Below are positions 8,242 to 16,406 of a DNA stretch of 62,475 nt, piece by piece. Position 1 is the stretch's first letter, and every line of letters begins with the position of its first letter. The stretch covers positions 1 through 62,475 of the forward strand of contig NZ_JAMOLN010000032.1 in the NCBI RefSeq assembly GCF_024448165.1, given 5' to 3'. The position numbers and the translations under genes are program-made. The DNA comes from Streptomyces longispororuber. GTDB taxonomy: Bacteria; Actinomycetota; Actinomycetes; Streptomycetales; Streptomycetaceae. The notes beneath the pieces are model-generated. The model was given only the letters and a program-made list of their open reading frames with translations, was not told where the DNA came from and made no database searches.

Positions 8242-9660
8242 GTGCGCGTGCGAAACCTGGCCCTCCTGTGCGCCGCCGCCCTCGCCGCGGCAGGCCTGAC
8301 CCTGCCCCTCGCGACCCCGGCGGGCGCCCAACCGTCCGGCACCCGGGGCGACTTCAACGGCGACGGCTACACCGACCTCGCCGTCGGCGTACCCGACGCG
8401 AGCGTGGGCGGCCGCGCGAAGGCCGGGTACGTGAACGTGGTGTGGGGCGGCAGCGGCGGCCTCGGCAAGCACGGCTCGACGACCGTCAGCCAGAACTCCC
8501 CCGCCATACCCGGCACTTCGGAGGCGGGCGACCGCTTCGGCTACGCGGTCGTGCCCGCCGACCTCAACGGCGACGGCTACGCCGACCTCGCCGTCTCCGC
8601 CCCGGACGAGACCCTCGACGTACCCGACGAGCAGTACCAGGGCGCCGTCTACGTCCTGTGGGGCTCGGCGAAAGGCCTGACCTCCGGGACCACGACCGTC
8701 AAGGGCGGCCACGAGGAGGCCCACGTCGGCGCGCTGCTGACCGCCGGCGACTACGACCGGGACGGCCGCGCCGACCTCGTGTACAGCAGCAGCTCCGAGG
8801 AGAGCTCCGCGCTGCTCCTGCGCACCATGGGTTCCACCACCCCCACCACCGTCCGCACCTGGCACTTCGCGGGCCCGGCCGCCCTGGCCACGGCCGACTT
8901 CGACGGCGACGGCGGCGACGACCTCGCGGTCACGTACCGCGGGATGGAGGACCAGGGCACGTTCGTGACGTCGAAGGCGGCGGACGGCTGGCGCACCACC
9001 TGGTCGACGAGCGACCACGGCGCGGCGCTCGCCGCGGGCGACTTCGACGCGGACGGCACGCAGGACCTCGCGATCGGCCTCGTCCAGCCCAACTCCGAGG
9101 TGGAGACGACCTACTGCGAGCAGCGGACCGGCGGCGCCGTCGCCCTCGTCACCGGCAAGCCCGGCACCACCCTCGGCGGCCCCGTGGGCTGCACCACCCA
9201 GGACACCCCCTACGTCGGCGGCGCGGCCGAGCCCGAGGACGACTTCGGCGCCTCCCTCGGCACGGTCCACGACACCGTGCACGACGGCCACGACGCCCTC
9301 CTCGTCGGCACCCCGCACGAGGCGGTGGGCACGGCGAAGGCGGCGGGCGCGATCACGTACCTGGAGAAGGCCTACGGCGAACCGCACTTCGTCGGCGACC
9401 AGATCACCCAGAACAGCCCCCAGGTCGACGGCACCGCGGAGGCGGGCGACCGGTTCGGCGCGGCGCTCGCGGCGGCCGACCACGACGGCGACCGGTACGC
9501 GGACCTCGTGATCGGCGCCCCCGGCGAGAACGCCTCGACCGGCGGCGTCTGGTTCCGCAAGACGGACGAGGAGCCCCCGTTCCCCGACACGGTCTCCGTG
9601 ACGCCGAAGAAACTGGGCCTTTCGGGCGCGGCGGGCTACGGCGCGACACTCGGCCGCTGA
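8242..9660 (+). CDS. Secreted FG-GAP repeat protein 4
   Basis: 472 aa from GTG 8242, with GGGAG upstream. Sec signal MRVRNLALLCAAALAAAGLT..., cleavage near PAGA-QPSG. Propeller blades show DFNGDGYTDLAVGVPD, DLNGDGYADLAVSAPDE and DHDGDRYADLVIGAPGE loops, with two cysteines in a central blade (YCEQ and GCTT) that could pair outside the cell. It ends GYGATLGR, similar to the short tails of genes 1 and 2. Binding partner unknown. Confidence 0.85.
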   Translation: MRVRNLALLCAAALAAAGLTLPLATPAGAQPSGTRGDFNGDGYTDLAVGVPDASVGGRAKAGYVNVVWGGSGGLGKHGSTTVSQNSPAIPGTSEAGDRFGYAVVPADLNGDGYADLAVSAPDETLDVPDEQYQGAVYVLWGSAKGLTSGTTTVKGGHEEAHVGALLTAGDYDRDGRADLVYSSSSEESSALLLRTMGSTTPTTVRTWHFAGPAALATADFDGDGGDDLAVTYRGMEDQGTFVTSKAADGWRTTWSTSDHGAALAAGDFDADGTQDLAIGLVQPNSEVETTYCEQRTGGAVALVTGKPGTTLGGPVGCTTQDTPYVGGAAEPEDDFGASLGTVHDTVHDGHDALLVGTPHEAVGTAKAAGAITYLEKAYGEPHFVGDQITQNSPQVDGTAEAGDRFGAALAAADHDGDRYADLVIGAPGENASTGGVWFRKTDEEPPFPDTVSVTPKKLGLSGAAGYGATLGR

Positions 9661-9696
9661 CCCCCGCCCAAGTTCCCGGAAAACCTCACCTGCCCC

Positions 9697-9725
9697 GTAC
9701 AACCATCACACCCCACAAGGTGTCT
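9697..9725 (+). promoter_or_regulatory. Putative ECF-sigma promoter of FG-GAP gene 5
   Basis: GTACAACC (AACC at 9701-9704), 16 nt, then TGTCT at 9721-9725. The start codon is about 115 nt downstream. It may serve genes 5 and 6 together, since no such motif precedes gene 6. Confidence 0.5.
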
Positions 9726-9841
9726 CCTGTTCGCCGACCGGCGAGCTGCGCCCGGGACAACTCCCGGCAAACAGCGGCCGAACGGCACCTATCGACGCGG
9801 GATGTCCGCCAGACATCCCCCTCTTGCGCAGGAGCCACCAC

Positions 9842-11332
9842 ATGGCCAAGCACAGGCGCGTACCGGCGCCCTCCCCCGCCCGCCTCCGCGTCGCCACGGC
9901 GTCGGCGGCGGCGGCCGCGCTGACGGGCGGGCTGTTCGTCGCCTCCACGGGTTCCGCGACGGCGGCCACCCCCGGTGTCGCGGCGTCGGACGCCGACTTC
10001 AACGGGGACGGGGCCGCGGACGTCGCCGTGTCGGCGCCGGGCGCCTACGTGGGCGGCCAGGCCCAGGCCGGGCTGATCAGCGTCCTGTACGGCGGTGGCC
10101 GGCACGCCACCATCAGCCAGAACTCCGCCGGCGTCCCCGGGTCGGCCGAGAACGGCGACCACTTCGGCGCGGACACCGCCTACGGCGACTTCAACGGCGA
10201 CGGGTACGACGACCTGGCCGTCGGCGCGAGCAGCGAGGACGTGGGCACGGACAAGGACGGCGGCACCGTCGTCCTCCTGTGGGGTTCCGCGAACGGTCTC
10301 CAGGGCGGTACGACCGTCAAGGACCCGCGCCCCACCAAGCACGACAACTTCGGCGTGCTCCTCGAAGCGGCGGACCTCGACGGCGACGGCAAGGACGACC
10401 TCGTCGCGGCCACCGGCAACTCCGCGACGGTCGACATCGTCCGGGGCGGGTTCACCGCGGCGGGCGGCACCGGCGGCGCCTACACCCTGGTCGCGCCGCT
10501 CTCCGCCGGGCCCAAGGCGTCGGGCGACGCGTACGGCGTCCGGTTCCTCCAGTCGGGCGACACCAACGGTGACGGCATCGACGACCTCCTCGTCAACGGC
10601 TGGGGAACGTACGCCGGCAGCGCGAACTACTGGTTCCCCGGCACCCCCACCGGCCTGAAGTCCAACTCCTGGCAGGACCTGCCCGACGGCGTCGTCACCG
10701 ACATCGGTGACATCAACGAGGACGGATACGGCGACATCGTCTTCGGCCAGGACGCCGACGGCAGCGGCAGCTCCGGCCACAAGGGCGGCGCCGTACTGAT
10801 CAACTACGGCAGCTCCGTCGGCCCCTCGAGCAACGGCGTCCACGCCATCCACCAGGACACCGCCGGCGTGCCCGGCAGCGGTGAGGCCGGCGACGGGTTC
10901 GGCTACGAGCTCGACCTCGGCGACGTCAACGGCGACGGCCACCTCGACCTCGTCGTCGGCGCCCCGGGCGAGGACCTGACGGGCAAGGGCACCAACGACG
11001 GCTCGGTCACCGTCCTGTACGGCGCCGCCGACGGCTCCGGCATCAACAACGGCGCGGGCGCCCAGTTCTACAGCCAGAACACCCCGGGCGTCCCCAACAC
11101 CGACGAGAAGAACGACAACTTCGGCAACGACGTCCACATCGACGACCTCGACGGCGACGGCCGCGGCGACGTCGTCGTGGGTGCCTCCGGCGAGAACGGC
11201 GGCAACGGCGCCGTCTACGCCCTGCACTCCAACCCGGACGGCACGCTGTCGGCATCCGCAGGCATCTACACCTCCACGCTCGGCATCTCCGCCTCCGGCA
11301 CCCCGAAGCTCGGCGTCAACTACGCCGACTGA
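9842..11332 (+). CDS. Secreted FG-GAP repeat protein 5
   Basis: 496 aa from ATG 9842 with CAGGAG at 9829-9834; an ATG 18 nt upstream has no ribosome site. The signal peptide begins MAKHRRVPAPSPARLR and ends near TATA-ATPG. About seven blades, each with DxNGDGxDD-type loops (DFNGDGYDDLAVGASSE, DTNGDGIDDLLVNG, DVNGDGHLDLVVGAPGE). The C-terminal block ASGENGGNGAVYALHSN and the GIYTSTLGISASGTP tail are almost identical in gene 6, so this is one half of a recent tandem duplication. No anchor, so predicted secreted. Confidence 0.87.
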   Translation: MAKHRRVPAPSPARLRVATASAAAAALTGGLFVASTGSATAATPGVAASDADFNGDGAADVAVSAPGAYVGGQAQAGLISVLYGGGRHATISQNSAGVPGSAENGDHFGADTAYGDFNGDGYDDLAVGASSEDVGTDKDGGTVVLLWGSANGLQGGTTVKDPRPTKHDNFGVLLEAADLDGDGKDDLVAATGNSATVDIVRGGFTAAGGTGGAYTLVAPLSAGPKASGDAYGVRFLQSGDTNGDGIDDLLVNGWGTYAGSANYWFPGTPTGLKSNSWQDLPDGVVTDIGDINEDGYGDIVFGQDADGSGSSGHKGGAVLINYGSSVGPSSNGVHAIHQDTAGVPGSGEAGDGFGYELDLGDVNGDGHLDLVVGAPGEDLTGKGTNDGSVTVLYGAADGSGINNGAGAQFYSQNTPGVPNTDEKNDNFGNDVHIDDLDGDGRGDVVVGASGENGGNGAVYALHSNPDGTLSASAGIYTSTLGISASGTPKLGVNYAD

Positions 11333-11420
11333 CACGCCGGTTCGCCACCGGGTCCGCGCACCGGCCGTGCCGCGCGGCGCCGACCCCACCCCTACGCGTA
11401 CACCTCAAGGAGCCCACCAC

Positions 11421-12899
11421 ATGGCCAAGCACAGACGCATCCCCACCCCGTCCCCGACCCGCATCCGCCTCGCCACGGCGACGGCCGCGGCGGCCGCCCT
11501 GACCGGCGGTCTGTTCGTCGCCGGGGCCGGCACCGCGACCGCCGCCACGCCGGGAGTCGCCGCGTCCGACGCGGACTTCAACGGCGACGGCGTCGCGGAC
11601 ACCGCGACGTCCGCGCCGCTCGCCTACGTCAACGGCAAGGCCGGCGCCGGTGTCGTCAGCGTCCTGTACGGCAGCGGCAAGCACGTCACCATCAGCCAGA
11701 ACTCCGCCGGGGTGCCCGGAACCGCCGAGAAGAACGACTTCTTCGGTTCCGACACCGCCTACGGCGACTTCAACGAGGACGGCTACGACGACCTGGCCAT
11801 CGGCGCGCCCGGCGAGGACGTCGGCAGCGACGTCGACGGTGGCACCGCCGCCATCCTGTACGGGTCCGCGAACGGCCTGACCACGGGCAAGACGGTCACC
11901 GACCCGCGCGCCGCGAGCCACGACCACTTCGGCTCCATACTGCAGGCCGCCGACCTCGACGGCGACGGCTCGTCCGACCTCGCGGTGGCCACGCCCAACT
12001 CGGCCACCGTCGACGTGGTCCGCGGCGGCACCGGCGGCGCCTACACGGTGGGCGCACCGGTGTGGAGCGGCGGCGGCGACGGCATCCGCAACCTGCACTC
12101 CGGCGACATCAACGGCGACGGCATCGACGACCTCCTCGTCAACGGCTACGAGAAGGACTCCGACGAGGGCTGGAACGCCAACTTCTACCTCCCCGGCACC
12201 AGTTCGGGCGTCACCTCGACCGGCTACGTGAAGCTGCCCGCCGGCATCATCACGGACGTCGGCGACGTGGACGGCGACGGCAAGGGCGACGTCGTCCTCG
12301 GCCTGGCCTGGGACCCCGACCCCGAGGCCCCCTCCGACATCCCCGGCGCCCAGAAGGGCGGCGCCGTCCTGATCGCCCACGGCACCGCGTCGGGCCCGGA
12401 CGCCTCCGCCGTCCAGACCATCGACCAGGACACCGCGGGCGTGCCCGGGGCCGGTGAGAACGGCGACTACTTCGGCAACGAGCTCGACCTCGGCGACGTC
12501 AACGGCGACGGCCGGCTCGACCTCGTCGTCGGCGCCTCCGGCGAGAACCTCGACGGCTTCACCGACGCGGGCTCGGTCACCGTCCTGTACGGCGCCGCCG
12601 ACGGCTCCGGCATCACCGGCGCGGGCGCCAAGTTCTACAGCCAGGACACCCCCGGCGTGCCCAACTCCAACGAGAAGGGCGACCACTTCGGCTCGGACGT
12701 CCACATCGACGACCTCGACGACGACGGCCGCGGCGACGTCGTCATCGGCGCCTCCGGCGAGAACGGCGGCAACGGCGCCGTCTACGCCCTGCACTCCAAC
12801 ACGGACGACACGCTCTCCGCGTCGGCCGGCATCTACACCTCCACGCTCGGCATCTCGGCCTCCGGAACGCCGTACCTCGGCTCCAACTTCGCCGACTGA
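11421..12899 (+). CDS. Secreted FG-GAP repeat protein 6 (tandem duplicate of 5)
   Basis: 492 aa from ATG 11421 with AAGGAG at 11407-11412. The signal begins MAKHRRIPTPSPTRIR and is near-identical to that of gene 5, as are the first blade (ATPGVAASDADFNGDG) and the tail. The middle blades have diverged and hold small insertions (a Pro/Glu-rich loop near residue 300). It is 88 bp after gene 5 with no separate promoter motif, so co-transcription is likely. A 14-bp hairpin follows the stop. Confidence 0.87.
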   Translation: MAKHRRIPTPSPTRIRLATATAAAAALTGGLFVAGAGTATAATPGVAASDADFNGDGVADTATSAPLAYVNGKAGAGVVSVLYGSGKHVTISQNSAGVPGTAEKNDFFGSDTAYGDFNEDGYDDLAIGAPGEDVGSDVDGGTAAILYGSANGLTTGKTVTDPRAASHDHFGSILQAADLDGDGSSDLAVATPNSATVDVVRGGTGGAYTVGAPVWSGGGDGIRNLHSGDINGDGIDDLLVNGYEKDSDEGWNANFYLPGTSSGVTSTGYVKLPAGIITDVGDVDGDGKGDVVLGLAWDPDPEAPSDIPGAQKGGAVLIAHGTASGPDASAVQTIDQDTAGVPGAGENGDYFGNELDLGDVNGDGRLDLVVGASGENLDGFTDAGSVTVLYGAADGSGITGAGAKFYSQDTPGVPNSNEKGDHFGSDVHIDDLDDDGRGDVVIGASGENGGNGAVYALHSNTDDTLSASAGIYTSTLGISASGTPYLGSNFAD

Positions 12900-12923
12900 C
12901 CTGCCACCGAGCGCAGTGCACCC

Positions 12924-12955
12924 GGTGCCGTGCCCGCCCGTGCGGGCACGGCACC
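12924..12955 (+). terminator. Hairpin terminator after FG-GAP gene 6
   Basis: A perfect 14-bp stem (12924-12937 with 12942-12955, loop CCGT). No T-run follows, which is common for Streptomyces terminators. It contains the only usable start codon of FG-GAP ORF 7. Confidence 0.75.
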
Positions 12956-13640
12956 GCCCCGCCCTCTGGCGACGGCCGACCTCGACGGCGACGGGTACAC
13001 CGACCTGCTCGTCGGCGCGCCCTCGGAGTCCGTCGGCACGGACGACCACCAGGGCAGCCTCACCCTCGTGTGGGGCGGGGCGGCGGGCCTCGGTTCCGGT
13101 GCCACCGTCAAACCCTCGTACGTCCCCGACGACGGCTGCACCTTCGCCGAAGGGCTCGCCACCGGAGACACCGACGGCAACGGCGCACCCGACGTCGTCG
13201 TCGGCTCGCGCTGCTCCGCCCAGTACTTCTTCGGCCCCTTCACCCGCACCGGGACCGGGACCCCGGCCGGAGCCGACCATCAGCTCGGCACCACCCACAC
13301 CGCCGTCGTCGGCAACGTGGACGGTGACGGCTCCGCCGAACGCGTCATGCTGCCCGGCCGCTACTCCGACGACCCCGGCGGCCGCGTCTACCTCGACAAC
13401 TGGAACGACGGGCGCTACACCCGCACCGAACTCACCGGCGCCGACGGCACGGTGGGCGCCGTCACCGACACGAACGGCGACGGCAAGGCCGATCTCACGG
13501 TCGGAATCCCCACCGAGAACGCCTCGGGCTGCACCTGGAACGCCCTCGGAACCGCCGTCACCGGCTCCTTCTGCGTGTGCGCCCCCGCATTCTCGCTGAG
13601 CGGCGGCTACCAGGGCCTCGGAGCGGTCCTCGCGCCCTGA
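12930..13640 (+). pseudogene. FG-GAP ORF 7, missing its signal peptide; probable 5'-truncated remnant
   Basis: 236 codons in good Streptomyces coding style, but the first FG-GAP blade (DLDGDGYTDLLVGAPSESVG) begins only about 15 residues in and no export signal precedes it. Its GTG start (12930) lies inside the hairpin that ends gene 6, and there is no ribosome site. It has about four blades, half the size of its paralogues. The tail FSLSGGYQGLGAVLAP resembles the tails of genes 1 and 4. Inferred: the 5' end was lost by recombination within the array, leaving an unexpressed or cytoplasmic remnant. The alternative is an intact gene with an unusual start. Confidence 0.6.
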
Positions 13641-13690
13641 CACGTCCCTGCGGGGCCGTCCCTTAGGGGATGTCACAGGTCAGCCGCAAA

Positions 13691-13715
13691 GCCGGGCCCG
13701 ATCCCCGGGCCCGGC
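13691..13715 (+). terminator. Hairpin at the end of the FG-GAP array
   Basis: A perfect 10-bp GC stem (13691-13700 with 13706-13715, loop ATCCC) in the gap before the Yip1-like gene. Confidence 0.6.
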
Positions 13716-13749
13716 AATAGGACCGGCAAAACCAGGTACGTTCGAGTAC

Positions 13750-14601
13750 GTGGCTGGATTCAGGAACGGACGCGGCCGGGACAACCGCGAAGCGCCGCAG
13801 GGGCAACCGCACCCGCCGTACTACGGGCAGCAGCAGTGGCCTCAGGCGGGCGGCGGGCACAACGGGGGCGGTGGGCACGGCGAGCCGGAGTACTTCGGGA
13901 ACCACCAGGGCCAAGGTCAGGGCGGCCAGGGCCAGGGCGGTGGCTACGACCCGTACGCGGCGAACAACCCGGGCCACACGCAGGCGTTCTCGGTGAACGA
14001 CGACCCCTACAACCAGGGCGCCACCTACCAGGCAGGGTCGACCCCGGCGGGCCCCATCGGCCCCCGGCTGCACTGGAAGGAGCTGCTGAGCGGCGTCGTC
14101 CTGCGCCCGGCGGCCACGTACCTCCAGATGCGGGACTACGCGATGTGGGCCCCGGCGCTCATCGTGACGTTCCTCTACGGGCTGCTGGCGATCTTCGGCT
14201 TCGACGGCGCCCGCGAGGACGTGATCAACGCCACGCTCTCGTCCGCGATCCCGTACGTCCTGACCACCGGCGTGGCGGTCACGCTCAGCTTCTTCATCCT
14301 CGGCATCGTCACCCACACGCTGGCCCGCCAGCTCGGCGGCGACGGCGCCTGGCAGCCCACGGTCGGGCTCTCGATGCTGATCGCGTCCCTCACGGACACG
14401 CCCCGCCTGGTCGTCGGCATGTTCCTCGGCGGCGACGAGATGTTCGTGCAGCTCCTGGGCTGGGCGACCTGGCTGGCGGCCGGCGCGCTGCTCACCACGA
14501 TGGTGTCGAAGTCCCACGACCTGCCCTGGCCGAAGGCGCTCGCGGCGAGCGCGATCCAGCTGATCGCGCTGCTGTCGATCATCAAGCTGGGCACGTTCTA
14601 G
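13750..14601 (+). CDS. Yip1-domain integral membrane protein
   Basis: 283 aa from GTG 13750. The first ~95 residues are disordered and rich in Gly, Gln, Pro and Tyr (GQGQGGQGQGGGYDPY). About five transmembrane helices follow in the Yip1 pattern, starting at HWKELLSGVVLRPAATYLQM and ending at IALLSIIKLGTF. The bacterial family has no defined role; in eukaryotes Yip1 proteins act in membrane traffic. No ribosome site is visible. TACGTT at 13737-13742 lies 7 nt before the GTG, so a leaderless transcript is plausible. Convergent with the phosphoribosyltransferase across a shared terminator. Confidence 0.8.
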   Translation: MAGFRNGRGRDNREAPQGQPHPPYYGQQQWPQAGGGHNGGGGHGEPEYFGNHQGQGQGGQGQGGGYDPYAANNPGHTQAFSVNDDPYNQGATYQAGSTPAGPIGPRLHWKELLSGVVLRPAATYLQMRDYAMWAPALIVTFLYGLLAIFGFDGAREDVINATLSSAIPYVLTTGVAVTLSFFILGIVTHTLARQLGGDGAWQPTVGLSMLIASLTDTPRLVVGMFLGGDEMFVQLLGWATWLAAGALLTTMVSKSHDLPWPKALAASAIQLIALLSIIKLGTF

Positions 14602-14621
14602 CCGGTACGCACGCGGACGAC

Positions 14622-14667
14622 GAGGACGTGAAAAGGGGGCCCGAGGGCCCCCTTTTCTCACGTCCTC
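14622..14667. terminator. Bidirectional terminator between convergent genes
   Basis: The AAAAGGGGGCCC / GGGCCCCCTTTT core extends on both sides through GAGGACGTG / CACGTCCTC. It has A- and T-runs on the two sides and so can end transcription from the Yip1-like gene and the phosphoribosyltransferase. Confidence 0.85.
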
Positions 14668-14674
14668 AGACGCC

Positions 14675-15196
14675 TCAGGCGTCGAGCACCTGACCGCTGC
14701 GCTTCACCACGGGGGGCTCCACGCTCCACGGGAAGTTGATCCAGTCGTCGGTCCGCTTCCACACGTACTCGCACTTCACCAGCGAGTGGGACTTCTCATA
14801 GACCACGGCGGACCGGACCTCGGCCACGTGGTCGAGGCAGAAGTCGTGCACCAGCTTCAGCGTCTTGCCGGTGTCGGCGACGTCATCGGTGATCAGCACC
14901 TTCTTGTCGCTGAAGTCGATGGCGTTGGGGACGGGCGCCAGCATGACCGGCATCTCCAGGGTGGTCCCGACGCCGGTGTAGAACTCCACGTTCACCAGGT
15001 GGATGTTCTTGCAGTCCAGCGCGTACGCCAGGCCGCCGGCCACGAAGACGCCGCCGCGGGCGATGCTGAGCACGATGTCCGGCTCGTAGCCGTCGTCGGC
15101 GATGGTCTGGGCGAGCTCGCGCACCGCGACCCCGAACTTCTCGTACGTGAGGTTCTCGCGCACGGGGCTGACGTCACTCATGTCGCTGCTGCTCAC
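14675..15196 (-). CDS. Phosphoribosyltransferase (type I, xanthine-guanine-like)
   Basis: 173 aa from GTG 15196, or 168 aa from ATG 15181. The signature PRPP loop is [13 protein letters not shown], preceded by [14 protein letters not shown]. The GTG overlaps the TGA of dcd by GTGA, which favours translational coupling and this start. Related proteins salvage purine bases by adding ribose-5-phosphate. Next to dCTP deaminase this suggests a small nucleotide-metabolism unit. The base specificity cannot be read from the sequence. Ends at the shared bidirectional terminator. Confidence 0.82.
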   Translation of the reverse strand: MSSSDMSDVSPVRENLTYEKFGVAVRELAQTIADDGYEPDIVLSIARGGVFVAGGLAYALDCKNIHLVNVEFYTGVGTTLEMPVMLAPVPNAIDFSDKKVLITDDVADTGKTLKLVHDFCLDHVAEVRSAVVYEKSHSLVKCEYVWKRTDDWINFPWSVEPPVVKRSGQVLDA

Positions 15197-15768
15197 ACCT
15201 GGGTCCGATGGAAGTTGAGGAAGGAACGGGAGGCGGTCGGCCCGCGCTGGCCCTGGTAGCGGGAGCCGTAGCGCTCGCTGCCGTAGGGGTGCTCGGCGGG
15301 CGACGACAGCCGGAACATGCACAGCTGACCGATCTTCATGCCCGGCCACAGCTTGATGGGGAGCGTCGCGAGGTTCGACAGTTCGAGCGTCACGTGGCCG
15401 CTGAAGCCCGGGTCGATGAACCCGGCCGTGGAGTGCGTGACGAGACCGAGACGGCCCAGCGAGCTCTTGCCCTCCAGGCGCGAGGCGATGTCCTCGGGCA
15501 GGCTGATGACCTCGTACGTCGACGCGAGCACGAACTCGCCGGGGTGCAGGATGAAGGGCTCGTCGCCCTCCGGCTCCACCAGCCGCGTCAGATCGCTCTG
15601 CTCGACGCTCGGGTCGATGTGCGGGTACTTGTGGTTCTCGAACACCCGGAAGTAGCGGTCGAGCCGCACATCGATGCTCGACGGCTGAACCATGGATTCG
15701 TCATAGGGATCGATCCGGACCCGCCCGGCGTCGATCTCGGCCCGGATGTCCTTGTCTGAGAGAAGCAC
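15193..15768 (-). CDS. dcd: dCTP deaminase
   Basis: 191 aa from GTG 15768, the usual length. It converts dCTP to dUTP and ammonia, feeding dTMP synthesis. Landmarks are [38 protein letters not shown] (with the catalytic Glu of the following HVTLELSN strand) and [18 protein letters not shown]. The longer reading from 15978 lacks conservation upstream. TATCCT at 15780-15775 sits exactly 6 nt before the GTG and there is no ribosome site, so the mRNA is probably leaderless. Coupled to the downstream phosphoribosyltransferase by a GTGA overlap. Confidence 0.93.
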   Translation of the reverse strand: MLLSDKDIRAEIDAGRVRIDPYDESMVQPSSIDVRLDRYFRVFENHKYPHIDPSVEQSDLTRLVEPEGDEPFILHPGEFVLASTYEVISLPEDIASRLEGKSSLGRLGLVTHSTAGFIDPGFSGHVTLELSNLATLPIKLWPGMKIGQLCMFRLSSPAEHPYGSERYGSRYQGQRGPTASRSFLNFHRTQV

Positions 15769-15841
15769 GCACCGAGGATACGCAGAGCGCGCGGGCCCGC
15801 CACAATCGGCGGGCCCGCGCGCTGAGAGCCGTTGCTGCTGG

Positions 15842-16012
15842 TTACCGCTTGTCGGGTCCCACAGGAACCGCATGACGCAGCCGAGCGCACCGCGGACACC
15901 TGATGAGCCGGCTGGGACCAAGACGGTCGGCCTGCTGCATCGGGAACGAATTGGTGCTGAACACGTGCCCTTCGGCACAACGGACGACAGTGCGCTCCAA
16001 CGAGTCCATCAA
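15842..16012 (-). CDS. Small zinc-ribbon protein
   Basis: 56 aa from ATG 16012 ([20 protein letters not shown]). It carries Cys-AEGH and a CPRC pair about 25 residues apart, the layout of a small metal-binding ribbon, and a basic tail (VPVGPDKR). A longer ORF upstream to 16168 has no family-like sequence. Purine-rich GGGAAGGGAC lies upstream of the ATG. Encoded before dcd on the same strand. Function unknown; the residue pattern, not homology, is the evidence. Confidence 0.55.
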   Translation of the reverse strand: MMDSLERTVVRCAEGHVFSTNSFPMQQADRLGPSRLIRCPRCARLRHAVPVGPDKR

Positions 16013-16282
16013 GTCCCGGAGTCCCTTCCCCACGAGCCATTTGGGCCAGTTTCCTGACCGACGACGAGGGGTCACATTACGGGATGAAAGGGACGCCGAT
16101 CCAGGCGACTCCCCGACCCTGGACAACCCTCTCGCGGTCCCCCCACCGTACGCCCCAACTCCCTTCACCCGCAGTCACATCCACGCCCACGGAACGCAGC
16201 CGGACCCCGGGGCAGAAGCGCCCGGGGTCCGGCATGGGGTACAGTGTCCGGCAGTACGAAGCCGCTCAAACGGCCGTACTAC
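16013..16282. other. Intergenic region upstream of tRNA-Gly
   Basis: No convincing gene. It should contain the tRNA promoter. A short GC hairpin-like stretch (CCGGGGCAGAAGCGCCCGG, about 16207-16225) occurs about 60 bp before the tRNA. Confidence 0.4.
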
Positions 16283-16356
16283 GCGGGTGTAGTTTAATGG
16301 TAGAACATAAGCTTCCCAAGCTTAGAGCGCGAGTTCGATTCTCGTCACCCGCTCCA
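16283..16356 (+). tRNA. tRNA-Gly (anticodon CCC), 3' CCA encoded
   Basis: Full cloverleaf: acceptor GCGGGTG/CACCCGC, D-arm GTTTAATGGTAGAAC, anticodon stem TAAGC/GCTTA with loop TTCCCAA, T-arm GCGAG-TTCGATT-CTCGT, discriminator T and encoded CCA. Its 3' half is the attachment site of the integrated element that follows; the copy at 29246-29293 is the displaced 3' end. Confidence 0.95.
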
Positions 16357-16357
16357 C
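16310..16357 (+). repeat. attL core (48-bp direct repeat)
   Basis: From the anticodon loop (AGCTTCCCAAGC) through the tRNA 3' end and CCA plus one base. Identical to 29246-29293. The intact tRNA is on this side, next to int. Confidence 0.93.
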
Positions 16358-16362
16358 GAAGA

Positions 16363-16391
16363 AGCCCCAGGCCAGCGGCCCGGGGCTTTTT
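16363..16391 (+). terminator. tRNA-Gly terminator supplied by the element
   Basis: The AGCCCC-A-GGCC / GGCC-C-GGGGCT stem followed by TTTTT lies just inside the element. It replaces the chromosomal terminator now displaced to 29303-29333. Confidence 0.85.
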
Positions 16392-16406
16392 GCTGTGCGA
16401 TTCCGC

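Noticed and set aside
6832..9702. 956-codon minus-strand frame across FG-GAP genes 3 and 4
   Set aside because: Crosses two real genes and the gap between them; translation is repetitive Gly/Arg/Val filler produced by the blade repeats.
3571..12899. FG-GAP blade repeats read as a CRISPR array or VNTR
   Set aside because: Repetition is at protein level (calcium loops) with variable spacing; no identical DNA repeats with unique spacers.
11316..13676. 786-codon minus-strand frame across FG-GAP genes 6 and 7
   Set aside because: Same shadow effect from repeated DxNGDG codons on the other strand.
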